A stretch of DNA of 5,663 nucleotides from Ruminococcaceae bacterium UBA1448. Its GTDB lineage: Bacteria; Bacillota; Clostridia; Oscillospirales; Ruminococcaceae. Shown piece after piece: positions 1 to 5,663 of the stretch. Position 1 is the stretch's first letter. Every line of letters starts with the position of its first letter. The stretch is from the NCBI GenBank assembly GCA_002329405.1, contig DCTE01000073.1, forward strand, positions 3,106 through 8,768, read 5' to 3'. The notes beneath the pieces were generated by a model. That model was given only the letters and a program-made list of their open reading frames with translations. It did no database searches and was not told where the DNA came from. The position numbers were made by a program, and so were the translations under genes.

Positions 1-1
1 C

Positions 2-2017
2 AATATCCCGCCCCATAACCTGGGCGAGGTTTGTGACGCAATTGACGCGGTTATTGATAATCCCGATATCGGGCTGGACGAGCTGATGAACTATATCAAA
101 GGCCCGGATTTCCCGACCGGCGGTATCATCATGGGCAGAAGCGGTATCCGCAGCGCCTACGCGACCGGCCGCGGCAAACTGACCCTGCGTGCAAAAGCGG
201 ACATCGAAGAAGACGCCAAAGGACGGCAGTCGATCGTTGTCACCGAAATCCCTTATATGGTCAACAAATCCCGTATCATTCAGGGGATTGCCGAGCTGGT
301 CAAAAATAAACGGATTGATGGCATTTCCTATATCCGGGATGAATCCGACCGGGACGGTATGCGGATTGTCTTTGAACTGAAACGGGACGCGACCCCGCAG
401 CTGGTGCTCAACCAGCTCTACCATTATTCGCTGCTTCAGGAGACGGTCGGCGTTATTATGATTGCACTGGTGGACGGACAGCCCCGCGTGCTGACCCTGA
501 AAGAGATGCTGCAAAAGTATATTGATTTTCAGGGAGAGGTCATTACCCGCCGCACCCAGTATGATCTGAAAAAAGCGGCCGACAGGGCGCATGTCCTGGA
601 AGGCCTGAGACGGGCAATTGACATTGTCGACGAGATCATCGCGACGATTCGCGCCTGCAAGGGCGGTATCCCGGAAGCCAAGGCTGCGATTATGGAAAAA
701 TTCGGGTTTGATGACCCGCAGGCAAGCGCAATTGTCGCTTACCGTATTGGTCAGCTGGCCGGGCTGGAAATCCTCAAAATCGAGGAAGAACTGGGCGAGC
801 TGGAAAAACAGATTGAGGAATACACCGAGCTGCTCAGCGACTACAGTAAGATCATGGAGGTCTTCAAAAAAGAACTGGGCGAGATCCGGGACAAATTTCG
901 CGACGACCGTCGCACCGAGATTCGAGCGGTTGAAGGGGATGTAGACATCGAAGACCTGATTCCTGAGGAAGACTGCGTTATTACGCTGACTCATTTTGGC
1001 TATGTCAAACGTCAGGCAAGTTCTGCCTACCGTATCCAGAAACGGGGCGGCAGAGGGATTTCCGGCATGAAGCAGCGGGACGAGGATTTTGTTGAGGAGA
1101 TGTTCGTCACCTCCAGCCATGATCAGATGCTGTTTTTCACCAATCAGGGACGGATGTTCAGCCTTAAATGCTATGAAATCCCCGAAGGCAACCGTACTGC
1201 CCGCGGCACCAATATGGTCAATCTGCTGGCACTTGCGCCGGAGGAGAAGGTCACGTCGATGATGCGGGTCGGTGATTTTGACGAAGAGCATTATCTGGTG
1301 ATGGTCACCAAAAACGGTCTGATCAAGCGTACCCGGCTGGACGCCTATAAAAATATCCGCAAATCCGGCCTGATCGCACTCGGACTCAATGAGGGCGATG
1401 AGCTGGCATGGGTGCGGCTGACCGACGGAAAAGATGAGCTGGTCATTGCGACCCGCAATGGTATGGCGATCCGATTTTCGGAAAACGATGTCCGTCCGAT
1501 GTCCCGTACTGCAATGGGGGTCAAGGCAATCAGCCTCAAACCCGGCGACAATGTGGTCGGGATGGTCGCTGCGCGTGAGGATGCCTGCATCCTGACAGTC
1601 ACCGATAAGGGGCAGGGCAGAAGGACGCCGGTTTCCGATTACCCGGTTCAGGGACGCAACGGCATGGGCAAGATCAACTACAAGGTGAACGATACCAAAG
1701 GTTATGTCTGCGGTATCAAAGTCGTGCGTGACGACGAAGATCTGATTCTGATTTCGAACGACGGAATCATTATCCGTATAGCAGCTTCGGATGTCAATGT
1801 CATGAGCCGGTATGCGACCGGTGTACGGGTCATGCGTCTGGCAGACAATGACTGTGTAGTCGCATTTGCAGCGGTCGAGCATCTGGACGAGTCGGACAAG
1901 ACGGATGATGAGATGGATGATGAAATGATGGCGGATTCGATGGAAGGTCAGATTTTTGAGGCCGAGGAAAATGATCTGCCGGAGGATGAAACAGCCGGTG
2001 ACGGTCTGGAAGAATAA
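2..2017 (+). CDS. gyrA: DNA gyrase subunit A, 5'-truncated by window edge
   Basis: This is the breakage-reunion and DNA-wrapping subunit of gyrase, which with GyrB (A2B2) introduces negative supercoils using ATP in the cytoplasm. The reading frame is open from base 2; the first visible residues, NIPPHNLGEV, match a stretch near residue 170 of E. coli GyrA. About 170 codons, including the catalytic Tyr and the quinolone-resistance region, are therefore missing, and 671 residues are visible. The core continues with GPDFPTGGIIMGR and the coiled-coil arm (about 540-920). The C-terminal domain holds six beta-pinwheel blades (about 970-1880). Blade 1 carries the GyrA box QKRGGRG at 1037-1057, the hallmark separating GyrA from topoisomerase IV ParC. 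The protein ends in an acidic tail (1886-2014; 21 Asp/Glu in 43 residues). The methionine codon at 86 is internal, not a start. A terminator follows 22 bases after the stop. Identity is very secure. Confidence 0.98.
   Translation, partial: NIPPHNLGEVCDAIDAVIDNPDIGLDELMNYIKGPDFPTGGIIMGRSGIRSAYATGRGKLTLRAKADIEEDAKGRQSIVVTEIPYMVNKSRIIQGIAELVKNKRIDGISYIRDESDRDGMRIVFELKRDATPQLVLNQLYHYSLLQETVGVIMIALVDGQPRVLTLKEMLQKYIDFQGEVITRRTQYDLKKAADRAHVLEGLRRAIDIVDEIIATIRACKGGIPEAKAAIMEKFGFDDPQASAIVAYRIGQLAGLEILKIEEELGELEKQIEEYTELLSDYSKIMEVFKKELGEIRDKFRDDRRTEIRAVEGDVDIEDLIPEEDCVITLTHFGYVKRQASSAYRIQKRGGRGISGMKQRDEDFVEEMFVTSSHDQMLFFTNQGRMFSLKCYEIPEGNRTARGTNMVNLLALAPEEKVTSMMRVGDFDEEHYLVMVTKNGLIKRTRLDAYKNIRKSGLIALGLNEGDELAWVRLTDGKDELVIATRNGMAIRFSENDVRPMSRTAMGVKAISLKPGDNVVGMVAAREDACILTVTDKGQGRRTPVSDYPVQGRNGMGKINYKVNDTKGYVCGIKVVRDDEDLILISNDGIIIRIAASDVNVMSRYATGVRVMRLADNDCVVAFAAVEHLDESDKTDDEMDDEMMADSMEGQIFEAEENDLPEDETAGDGLEE
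1037..1057 (+). other. GyrA box (QKRGGRG) in the gyrase C-terminal domain
   Basis: The seven codons read Q-K-R-G-G-R-G, a one-residue variant of the usual QRRGG(K/R)G. In known gyrases this basic loop in blade 1 is needed to wrap DNA around the pinwheel and so for negative supercoiling. Its presence supports GyrA rather than the paralogue ParC/GrlA. Confidence 0.93.
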
Positions 2018-2039
2018 ACAGCTGTTGAGCTATGATAAC

Positions 2040-2067
2040 AAACGGGCGGAGAAATTCGCCCGTTTTT
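2040..2067 (+). terminator. Intrinsic terminator of gyrA
   Basis: A GC-rich stem (2040-2050 with 2055-2065, one G-T pair) closes on a GAAA tetraloop at 2051-2054. The stem runs straight into a T run (2063-2067). It begins 22 bases after the gyrA stop, so it should end gyrA transcription and separate it from the downstream operon. The minus-strand reading has a weaker T tract (GTTTGTT), so activity in that direction is less likely. Confidence 0.9.
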
Positions 2068-2160
2068 CTGTAAAAATACGGCGGTATCTGGGCCCGATTC
2101 GCAATATTTTTCCGTTTCCCTGCATATGATGTCTCGATTTGGCCGGCGATTGCCGGGAAA

Positions 2161-2168
2161 GAAAGGGG
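2161..2168 (+). promoter_or_regulatory. Ribosome binding site of the CE4-like gene
   Basis: The purine run GAAAGGGG ends 7 bases before ATG 2176 and fixes that start. A short GC hairpin (2143-2156) ends 4 bases upstream of it. Confidence 0.7.
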
Positions 2169-2175
2169 CGGGCAG

Positions 2176-3303
2176 ATGAACGGATGGAAGGACTGGCGCC
2201 AGAAGAAAAAGAAGTTGTTGTCCGGCAGCGGTCTGTCAGACGGCGGCAGAAAAAGGCTCTTTCGGATCACCCACTTAAACCGGCGGGCGGAGAAGATTTT
2301 GACAGTACTGACCGGAACGGTGCTGACACTGGTTTGCTGTCTGCTGGCGGAACGGTATGCCAGAGGCGGCCGGGAGGAGGCTGTTCAGACGCTGGGAGCT
2401 GCTGAAGCGGGCAGTGTGCTGGTGATCGACTACCATCAGGTGCTTCCGACCCAGCAGGATGTTGAGGCGGCGCAGGCGGCGGGGGAGAACAGCGCAATTA
2501 CGCTGGCTGCCTTTAAGGAAGATCTGGCATGGTTGATGGAACAGGGGGCCGGATTTGTACTGCCCAGCGAGCTGAAAAGTGCGGTGCAGGGGCTTTCGAG
2601 CCTTCCGTCCTATGCTGTGATGCTGACCTTTACAGGCGGATATGAGAGCTTTTATACCGTTGTATGGCCCCAGTTGCGGGAAGCTGCCCGCAATGGCGGC
2701 ACCAGCGACGCGGCTTCTCCGAAAGGGAGTGTCGGAATTATCGGTGCAGAAGCGGAACTGTATTCCGGCAGTGTGGAAAAGGAGATTGCGACTTCCCGGT
2801 TAAGCTGGAACCAGATTCGGCAGCTGGACCAGTCGGACTGCGTTGAGATCGCAAGCCAGGGGTATGATCTCTGCCTGGATGCTCAGGAATGGCTGAAACC
2901 GGTGGAGCCGGTGGGAAAGCTGTCTTCCCTGATGCGGCTGCTGGGATTGTCGGCTGAAAGCAAACGGGATATTGCAAAGGAAAATCTTTTGCTGTATGAT
3001 AGTGCAGTCGGGAAAGATGCGCTGACGATGGGAGAAAAGATGCGCCAGACTTTGTATCATGAAGCGGACGCATTTTTTGTACCGGAAGGCTGCGGAAGTG
3101 ACGCGGCTGATGAAGCACTCACCCAGGCGGGAATTGCCATGACTTTTTTGGCTGGAAGCTGTGACGGGCCGCTGGAAAATCAAGAGGATGAAGGATGGAA
3201 CCTGATTTCTGGTCATGACAGTTTGAAGAGTATAACCCGGTTGCTGCGTCCCAATGAAGGCAGTCTGTCGGATATTGCGGCAGCGTATTTTGAAGAGCCC
3301 TGA
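2176..3303 (+). CDS. Membrane-anchored CE4-fold protein, probably an inactive polysaccharide deacetylase homologue
   Basis: The product has 375 residues. The N-terminus is strongly basic (KKKK at 10-13, RKR at 25-27) and is followed by one hydrophobic segment (about 41-58), so it is probably anchored with its C-terminal domain outside the membrane. The rest follows the order of IcaB/PgaB-type polysaccharide deacetylases: strand with YH (VLVIDYHQVLP, 81-91), the TFDDGY position (TFTGGY, 151-156) followed by a Y..V.P.L helix, a GSVGIIG strand (184-190), SWNQIRQLD (210-218), the SHTYDLH position (SQGYDLC, 227-233), a late strand FFVPEG (300-305), and a final RLLRP. The motif Asp pair is Thr-Gly and the two His positions are Gln and Cys, so neither metal binding nor catalysis is expected. 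The start is ATG 2176 with GAAAGGGG at 2161-2168. rsmA follows 54 bases after the stop. The fold call is by motif reading only; the ligand or partner is unknown. Confidence 0.72.
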   Translation: MNGWKDWRQKKKKLLSGSGLSDGGRKRLFRITHLNRRAEKILTVLTGTVLTLVCCLLAERYARGGREEAVQTLGAAEAGSVLVIDYHQVLPTQQDVEAAQAAGENSAITLAAFKEDLAWLMEQGAGFVLPSELKSAVQGLSSLPSYAVMLTFTGGYESFYTVVWPQLREAARNGGTSDAASPKGSVGIIGAEAELYSGSVEKEIATSRLSWNQIRQLDQSDCVEIASQGYDLCLDAQEWLKPVEPVGKLSSLMRLLGLSAESKRDIAKENLLLYDSAVGKDALTMGEKMRQTLYHEADAFFVPEGCGSDAADEALTQAGIAMTFLAGSCDGPLENQEDEGWNLISGHDSLKSITRLLRPNEGSLSDIAAAYFEEP

Positions 3304-3346
3304 GGTGCCGCCGTAAATGGGATAAATGACAACCAAGACGGATAAA

Positions 3347-3360
3347 AGGAGCAGGAAGTG
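3347..3360 (+). promoter_or_regulatory. Ribosome binding site and GTG start of rsmA
   Basis: AGGAG at 3347-3351 lies 6 bases before GTG 3358. An in-frame TAA at 3343-3345 rules out any start further upstream. The next in-frame Met codon lies about 40 codons downstream, beyond the conserved KSLGQNFL motif. GTG 3358 is therefore the only plausible start. Confidence 0.9.
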
Positions 3361-4209
3361 GAAAATTTAAGCAATATTTCGGTGATTCGGGAACTGTGTG
3401 AGCGGTTTGGTTTTTCTTTTTCCAAATCGCTTGGGCAGAATTTCCTGATTAACCCGACCGTTTGCCCGCGTATCGCCGAAATGGGCGGAGCGGTCAAGGG
3501 AGTCGGTGCAATTGAGATCGGGACCGGTTTTGGGGTGCTGACCCACGAACTGGCTCTGCGGGCGGATAAGGTGGTCGCGATTGAGCTGGATAGCCGGCTG
3601 CTGCCTGTACTGGAATATACCCTGAAAGAGCATGACAATGTGAAAGTGATCAACCAGGATGTGCTCAAGGTGGATATAAACCGGTTGATTGAGCAGGAGT
3701 TTGCAGGGATGGATGTGGTCGTCTGTGCCAATCTGCCTTATTATATCACCTCCCCGGTTATTATGGCGTTGCTGGAACAGCGGCTGCCCATCCGCTCGGT
3801 CACGGTAATGGTACAGAAGGAAGCGGCGGCGCGTTTGTGTGCGCAGATGCCTTCCCGCGACTGCGGCGCGGTAACGGCGGCTGTGCGTTATTACAGTGAC
3901 CCGCAGGTGCTGTTTCAGGTCAGCCGGGGCAGTTTTATGCCGGCACCGAACGTAGATTCCTGTGTAATCCGGCTGGATATCCGCCGGGAGCTTTTGCTTC
4001 CGCCGGAGGAAGAGCGGGAGTTGTTTCGGGTGGTGAAGGGCGCGTTTTCTCAGCGCCGCAAAACCCTTCAAAACACCCTGTCCTCTTCTTTGAAGATTGG
4101 AAAAGCGCAGGTCGCCGCAGCCCTTGAACAGATCGGGCAGAAACCGACAGCCCGTGCGGAAGAACTTTCGCTGGAAGAATTTATCCAATTGACAAAAATT
4201 ATCGCATAA
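3358..4209 (+). CDS. rsmA: 16S rRNA (adenine-1518/1519-N6) dimethyltransferase
   Basis: RsmA (KsgA) uses S-adenosylmethionine to dimethylate two adjacent adenines in the 3'-terminal helix 45 of 16S rRNA during late small-subunit assembly; in characterised bacteria its loss gives kasugamycin resistance. The 283-residue product is full length for the family. It shows the N-terminal signature KSLGQNFL (23-30), SAM motif I EIGTGFGVLT (53-62), an acidic SAM-ribose residue in VVAIELD (72-78), QDVLK (100-104), the catalytic motif IV NLPYYITSP (125-133; codons from 3730), FMPAPNVDS, and the C-terminal helical domain with GAFSQRRKTLQNTL. The usual Pro in motif I is Thr (T56). Translation starts at GTG. 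It lies 54 bases after the CE4-like gene and 20 bases before the acetyltransferase gene, which indicates co-transcription. The Erm resistance methylases are relatives, but LGQNFL, the length and the housekeeping context favour RsmA. Confidence 0.97.
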   Translation: MENLSNISVIRELCERFGFSFSKSLGQNFLINPTVCPRIAEMGGAVKGVGAIEIGTGFGVLTHELALRADKVVAIELDSRLLPVLEYTLKEHDNVKVINQDVLKVDINRLIEQEFAGMDVVVCANLPYYITSPVIMALLEQRLPIRSVTVMVQKEAAARLCAQMPSRDCGAVTAAVRYYSDPQVLFQVSRGSFMPAPNVDSCVIRLDIRRELLLPPEEERELFRVVKGAFSQRRKTLQNTLSSSLKIGKAQVAAALEQIGQKPTARAEELSLEEFIQLTKIIA

Positions 4210-4229
4210 AACAGAAAGGACGTTACAAC

Positions 4230-5441
4230 ATGGATATCAACTACTGCCTTCGGCGTGGAGAAGAAGCGGATTACGCGGATCTGCTTGATTTTGGCAACTA
4301 TGTGTTTAAAATAGATTTTCGCTCGCTGCTTCCCAAACTGTATGGAAATCACCCTGAACTGTCGGCAGATCATGTACTGGTGACAGAACCTGGCTCATGT
4401 GGAGAACGCATCCGGGCAATGGTGGGCTGCTTTAAAATTCCGCTGAGAGTCGGCGGGAATCATCTGCTGGTACGCGGGATCGGTACTGTTTCGGTTCATC
4501 CATATGACCGCGGCAAAGGCTATATGAAGCTGGCAATGCACAAGGCAATTGATGACGCAGTGGCTGAAGGGGCAGATTATATGGTCCTTTCCGGGCGTAA
4601 GCAGCGGTATCAGCATTATGGCTTTGATAAATGCGCGACTCAGTATGAATTTGAGCTGTCTGCTTCAGTATATGATCAGCTGCGCAGATTTGGAGTAGAG
4701 GGAATCTGCCCGCCTGTAGACGAGACAGGCTGTCGGGTCCTCAGTGAGGCGGACAGCCGGAAATATGCCGATGCCTGCAGAAAACTGTACGAAAGTCAGC
4801 CGGTATTTGCAGTGCGCAAAGATTTTATTGAAACGGCGGAAAGCTGGCGCAGTGAACTGCGGGTTCTGGAAAAGTACGGGCAGTTTGCCGGTTATATGAC
4901 CATCGGGCATGCTTATGGCAGCTATACAGTCAATGAACTGGTTTTGCGGGATGAGGACGGCGGAGAAGACGGAATGGGATATCTGCCCGGCGTCGTTGCC
5001 CTGCTGGGAGCAGCTGTCAGGGACGGTGCAGAGTCGGTTCAGGTTGTGCTGATGCCGTTCCAGTCAAAACTGATCCGCTGTATGACACTGATTGCAGAGC
5101 ATTGCAGAATATGCGGCGGATATGGCATCAATGTGCTGCGGTATGCACCGGTTGTACAGGCCTATTTGCAGGTAAAGGCCGACAGCCAGCCGTTGATGGA
5201 TGGGACCTATGTATTTTCTGTTACCGGACGGGAAAAGGTACGGGTTTGTGTTGCTGACGGCAGGGTGACTGCGGAGAATGTCGGTGAAGAAGTCCCCGCA
5301 GATATTGAATTGCCGCATTTACAGATGATGAACTTTTTGTTTGCGCCGACCGGTCAGATTGGTATTTGTGGACAGCAGCCGGCTCTGGAAAGAAACTGGT
5401 TCCCAATTCCAGTTTGTTTTTCGGAACAGGATAATGTATAA
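4230..5441 (+). CDS. GNAT family N-acetyltransferase with Eis-like architecture
   Basis: The protein has 403 residues, close to the ~400 of Eis-type enzymes, which have two GNAT domains and a C-terminal sterol-carrier-like domain and transfer acetyl from acetyl-CoA to amines. The N-terminal GNAT domain shows the acetyl-CoA motif A, VSVHPYDRGKGY (87-98; codons from 4488), then the strand YMVLSGRKQRYQHYGF (117-132). By position, Tyr127 matches the general-acid Tyr of mycobacterial Eis; this is my alignment by eye. Residues of about 190-310 look like the second GNAT lobe, and about 310-375 (LQVKADSQPLMDGTYVFSV onward) like the sterol-carrier fold. The protein ends in Val; Eis uses its C-terminal carboxylate as base, so the end may matter. 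No membrane segment is seen. ATG 4230 follows AAAGGA (4215-4220) at 9 bases. It is 20 bases from the rsmA stop and last in the operon. The substrate is unknown; it should not be called an aminoglycoside resistance gene on this evidence. Confidence 0.88.
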   Translation: MDINYCLRRGEEADYADLLDFGNYVFKIDFRSLLPKLYGNHPELSADHVLVTEPGSCGERIRAMVGCFKIPLRVGGNHLLVRGIGTVSVHPYDRGKGYMKLAMHKAIDDAVAEGADYMVLSGRKQRYQHYGFDKCATQYEFELSASVYDQLRRFGVEGICPPVDETGCRVLSEADSRKYADACRKLYESQPVFAVRKDFIETAESWRSELRVLEKYGQFAGYMTIGHAYGSYTVNELVLRDEDGGEDGMGYLPGVVALLGAAVRDGAESVQVVLMPFQSKLIRCMTLIAEHCRICGGYGINVLRYAPVVQAYLQVKADSQPLMDGTYVFSVTGREKVRVCVADGRVTAENVGEEVPADIELPHLQMMNFLFAPTGQIGICGQQPALERNWFPIPVCFSEQDNV

Positions 5442-5465
5442 CTGAAAAGATACGGGTAATAATAA

Positions 5466-5499
5466 GGTGGTCGGAGGATGCTCTTCGGCCACCATTTTT
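5466..5499 (+). terminator. Intrinsic terminator of the CE4-like/rsmA/acetyltransferase operon
   Basis: An 11-bp stem (5466-5476 with 5483-5493, two G-T pairs) with loop GATGCT is followed by A and five Ts (5495-5499). It begins 24 bases after the acetyltransferase stop, closing the operon ahead of the separate tRNA promoter. Confidence 0.9.
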
Positions 5500-5520
5500 G
5501 CCGGAAAATTGGGCAGAAAA

Positions 5521-5596
5521 AGGAAAAAAAGATTTTCTCAAAATTTTTTTGAAAAAAGTGTTGACAAACCCTTTTTCCTGTGGTATTATAATAACC
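5521..5596 (+). promoter_or_regulatory. Strong sigma-A-type promoter for the tRNA transcript
   Basis: A perfect -35 box TTGACA (5561-5566), a 17-base spacer and TATTAT (5584-5589) form a near-consensus promoter. A TG at 5581-5582, one base before the -10 box, gives an extended -10. Alternating A and T tracts from 5524 to 5557 directly upstream look like an UP element or intrinsically bent DNA, as is common for stable-RNA promoters. The start of transcription should be near 5596, giving a leader of about 45 bases before the tRNA. An overlapping TATAAT at 5587-5592 would need a 20-base spacer and is less likely to be used. Confidence 0.88.
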
Positions 5597-5597
5597 G

Positions 5598-5633
5598 TTC
5601 CGCGGGACTTCAGGAAACACTGAGTTGGCGGAA
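5598..5633 (+). other. Hairpin in the tRNA transcript leader
   Basis: TTCCGC (5598-5603) pairs exactly with GCGGAA (5628-5633). Inside it, GACTTCAG (5606-5613) pairs with CTGAGTT (5620-5626) with one bulged T and one G-T pair, closing on the loop GAAACA (5614-5619). The unpaired bases between the two stems are GG on one side and G on the other. It occupies almost the whole leader between the predicted transcript start and the tRNA and is not followed by a T run, so it is not a terminator. Its role is unknown; it may help 5' processing or leader stability. Confidence 0.5.
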
Positions 5634-5641
5634 ACAAAAAT

Positions 5642-5663
5642 GGCGGTATAGCTCAGTTGGCTA
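5642..5663 (+). tRNA. tRNA gene, 5' 22 bases only, isotype undetermined
   Basis: The last 22 bases match the tRNA 5' half layout: acceptor strand GGCGGTA (5642-5648), T8-A9 (5649-5650), D-stem GCTC (5651-5654), then the D-loop A14, GG18-19 (5659-5660) and A21 (5663). The anticodon lies beyond the edge, so the amino acid cannot be read. If correct, the missing 3' acceptor strand should read TACCGCC. The strong promoter and the terminator behind it support an independent stable-RNA unit, and further tRNAs may follow. Confidence 0.88.

Noticed and set aside
2098..2130. Possible promoter before the CE4-like gene: TATGAT at 2125-2130
   Set aside because: No acceptable -35 box sits 16-18 bases upstream; the nearest candidate, TTCGCA at 2098-2103, is 21 bases away. 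A promoter is expected in 2068-2160 but I cannot place it.
1830..2270. Minus-strand open frame (146 codons) across the gyrA end, terminator and start of the next gene
   Set aside because: It runs through the terminator hairpin and overlaps two real genes antisense; no family features.
3367..4188. Long minus-strand open frame (273 codons) opposite rsmA
   Set aside because: It lies wholly antisense to a certain gene, its translation has no recognisable motif and is rich in His/Arg/Gln as expected of a shadow frame, and it has no convincing ribosome binding site.
4189..4194. Perfect TTGACA near the end of rsmA, possible internal promoter for the acetyltransferase
   Set aside because: There is no -10-like hexamer at 16-18 bases downstream (that stretch reads around ACAGAA), so it is probably coding sequence by chance.
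4230..5441. Calling the acetyltransferase an aminoglycoside-resistance gene (eis)
   Set aside because: Only the architecture and GNAT motifs support the family; substrate-pocket identity cannot be judged from this sequence and chromosomal Eis-like proteins have varied roles.
5598..5633. Leader hairpin read as a T-box or terminator/attenuator
   Set aside because: The leader is only about 45 bases, has no T run after the stem and no T-box motif; it precedes a tRNA rather than a synthetase or biosynthesis gene.
5221..5637. Minus-strand open frame (138 codons) across the operon end and tRNA promoter
   Set aside because: It is antisense to the acetyltransferase 3' end, the terminator, the promoter and the leader hairpin; its Phe/Lys-rich part is just the A/T tracts translated.

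Overview
The window reads like a chromosomal housekeeping segment from a Gram-positive anaerobe of the class Clostridia, probably Oscillospiraceae/Ruminococcaceae-like. The grounds are the style of the GyrA and RsmA proteins, purine-rich Shine-Dalgarno sites, moderately high GC, and a tRNA promoter close to the sigma-A consensus. This placement is inferred from protein style; no database search was possible. Every gene is on the + strand.

Layout: (1) Positions 2-2017 hold the 3' part of gyrA (DNA gyrase subunit A). The first ~170 codons, including the catalytic tyrosine, lie outside the window. The gene ends at an intrinsic terminator (2040-2067). (2) Positions 2176-5441 hold three closely spaced genes that look like one operon: a membrane-anchored protein with a polysaccharide-deacetylase (CE4) fold whose catalytic and metal-binding residues are all replaced; rsmA/ksgA, the 16S rRNA dimethyladenosine transferase, with a GTG start; and a GNAT acetyltransferase with Eis-like architecture. 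A second intrinsic terminator (5466-5499) closes the group. (3) Positions 5500-5663 hold an A/T-tract-rich stretch, a strong promoter, a leader that can fold into a long hairpin, and the first 22 bases of a tRNA gene cut by the window edge.

Functionally, gyrA and the tRNA are separate transcription units on either side of the operon. RsmA modifies the decoding-site end of 16S rRNA. The Eis-like acetyltransferase may acetylate amines of small molecules or proteins. The CE4-like protein would sit outside the membrane and probably binds something rather than deacetylating it. Nothing in the sequence ties the three operon products to one pathway.

The least ordinary items are the apparent pseudo-deacetylase and the hairpin between the tRNA promoter and the tRNA. 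I found no mobile element, CRISPR array, phage gene or sign of recent transfer.
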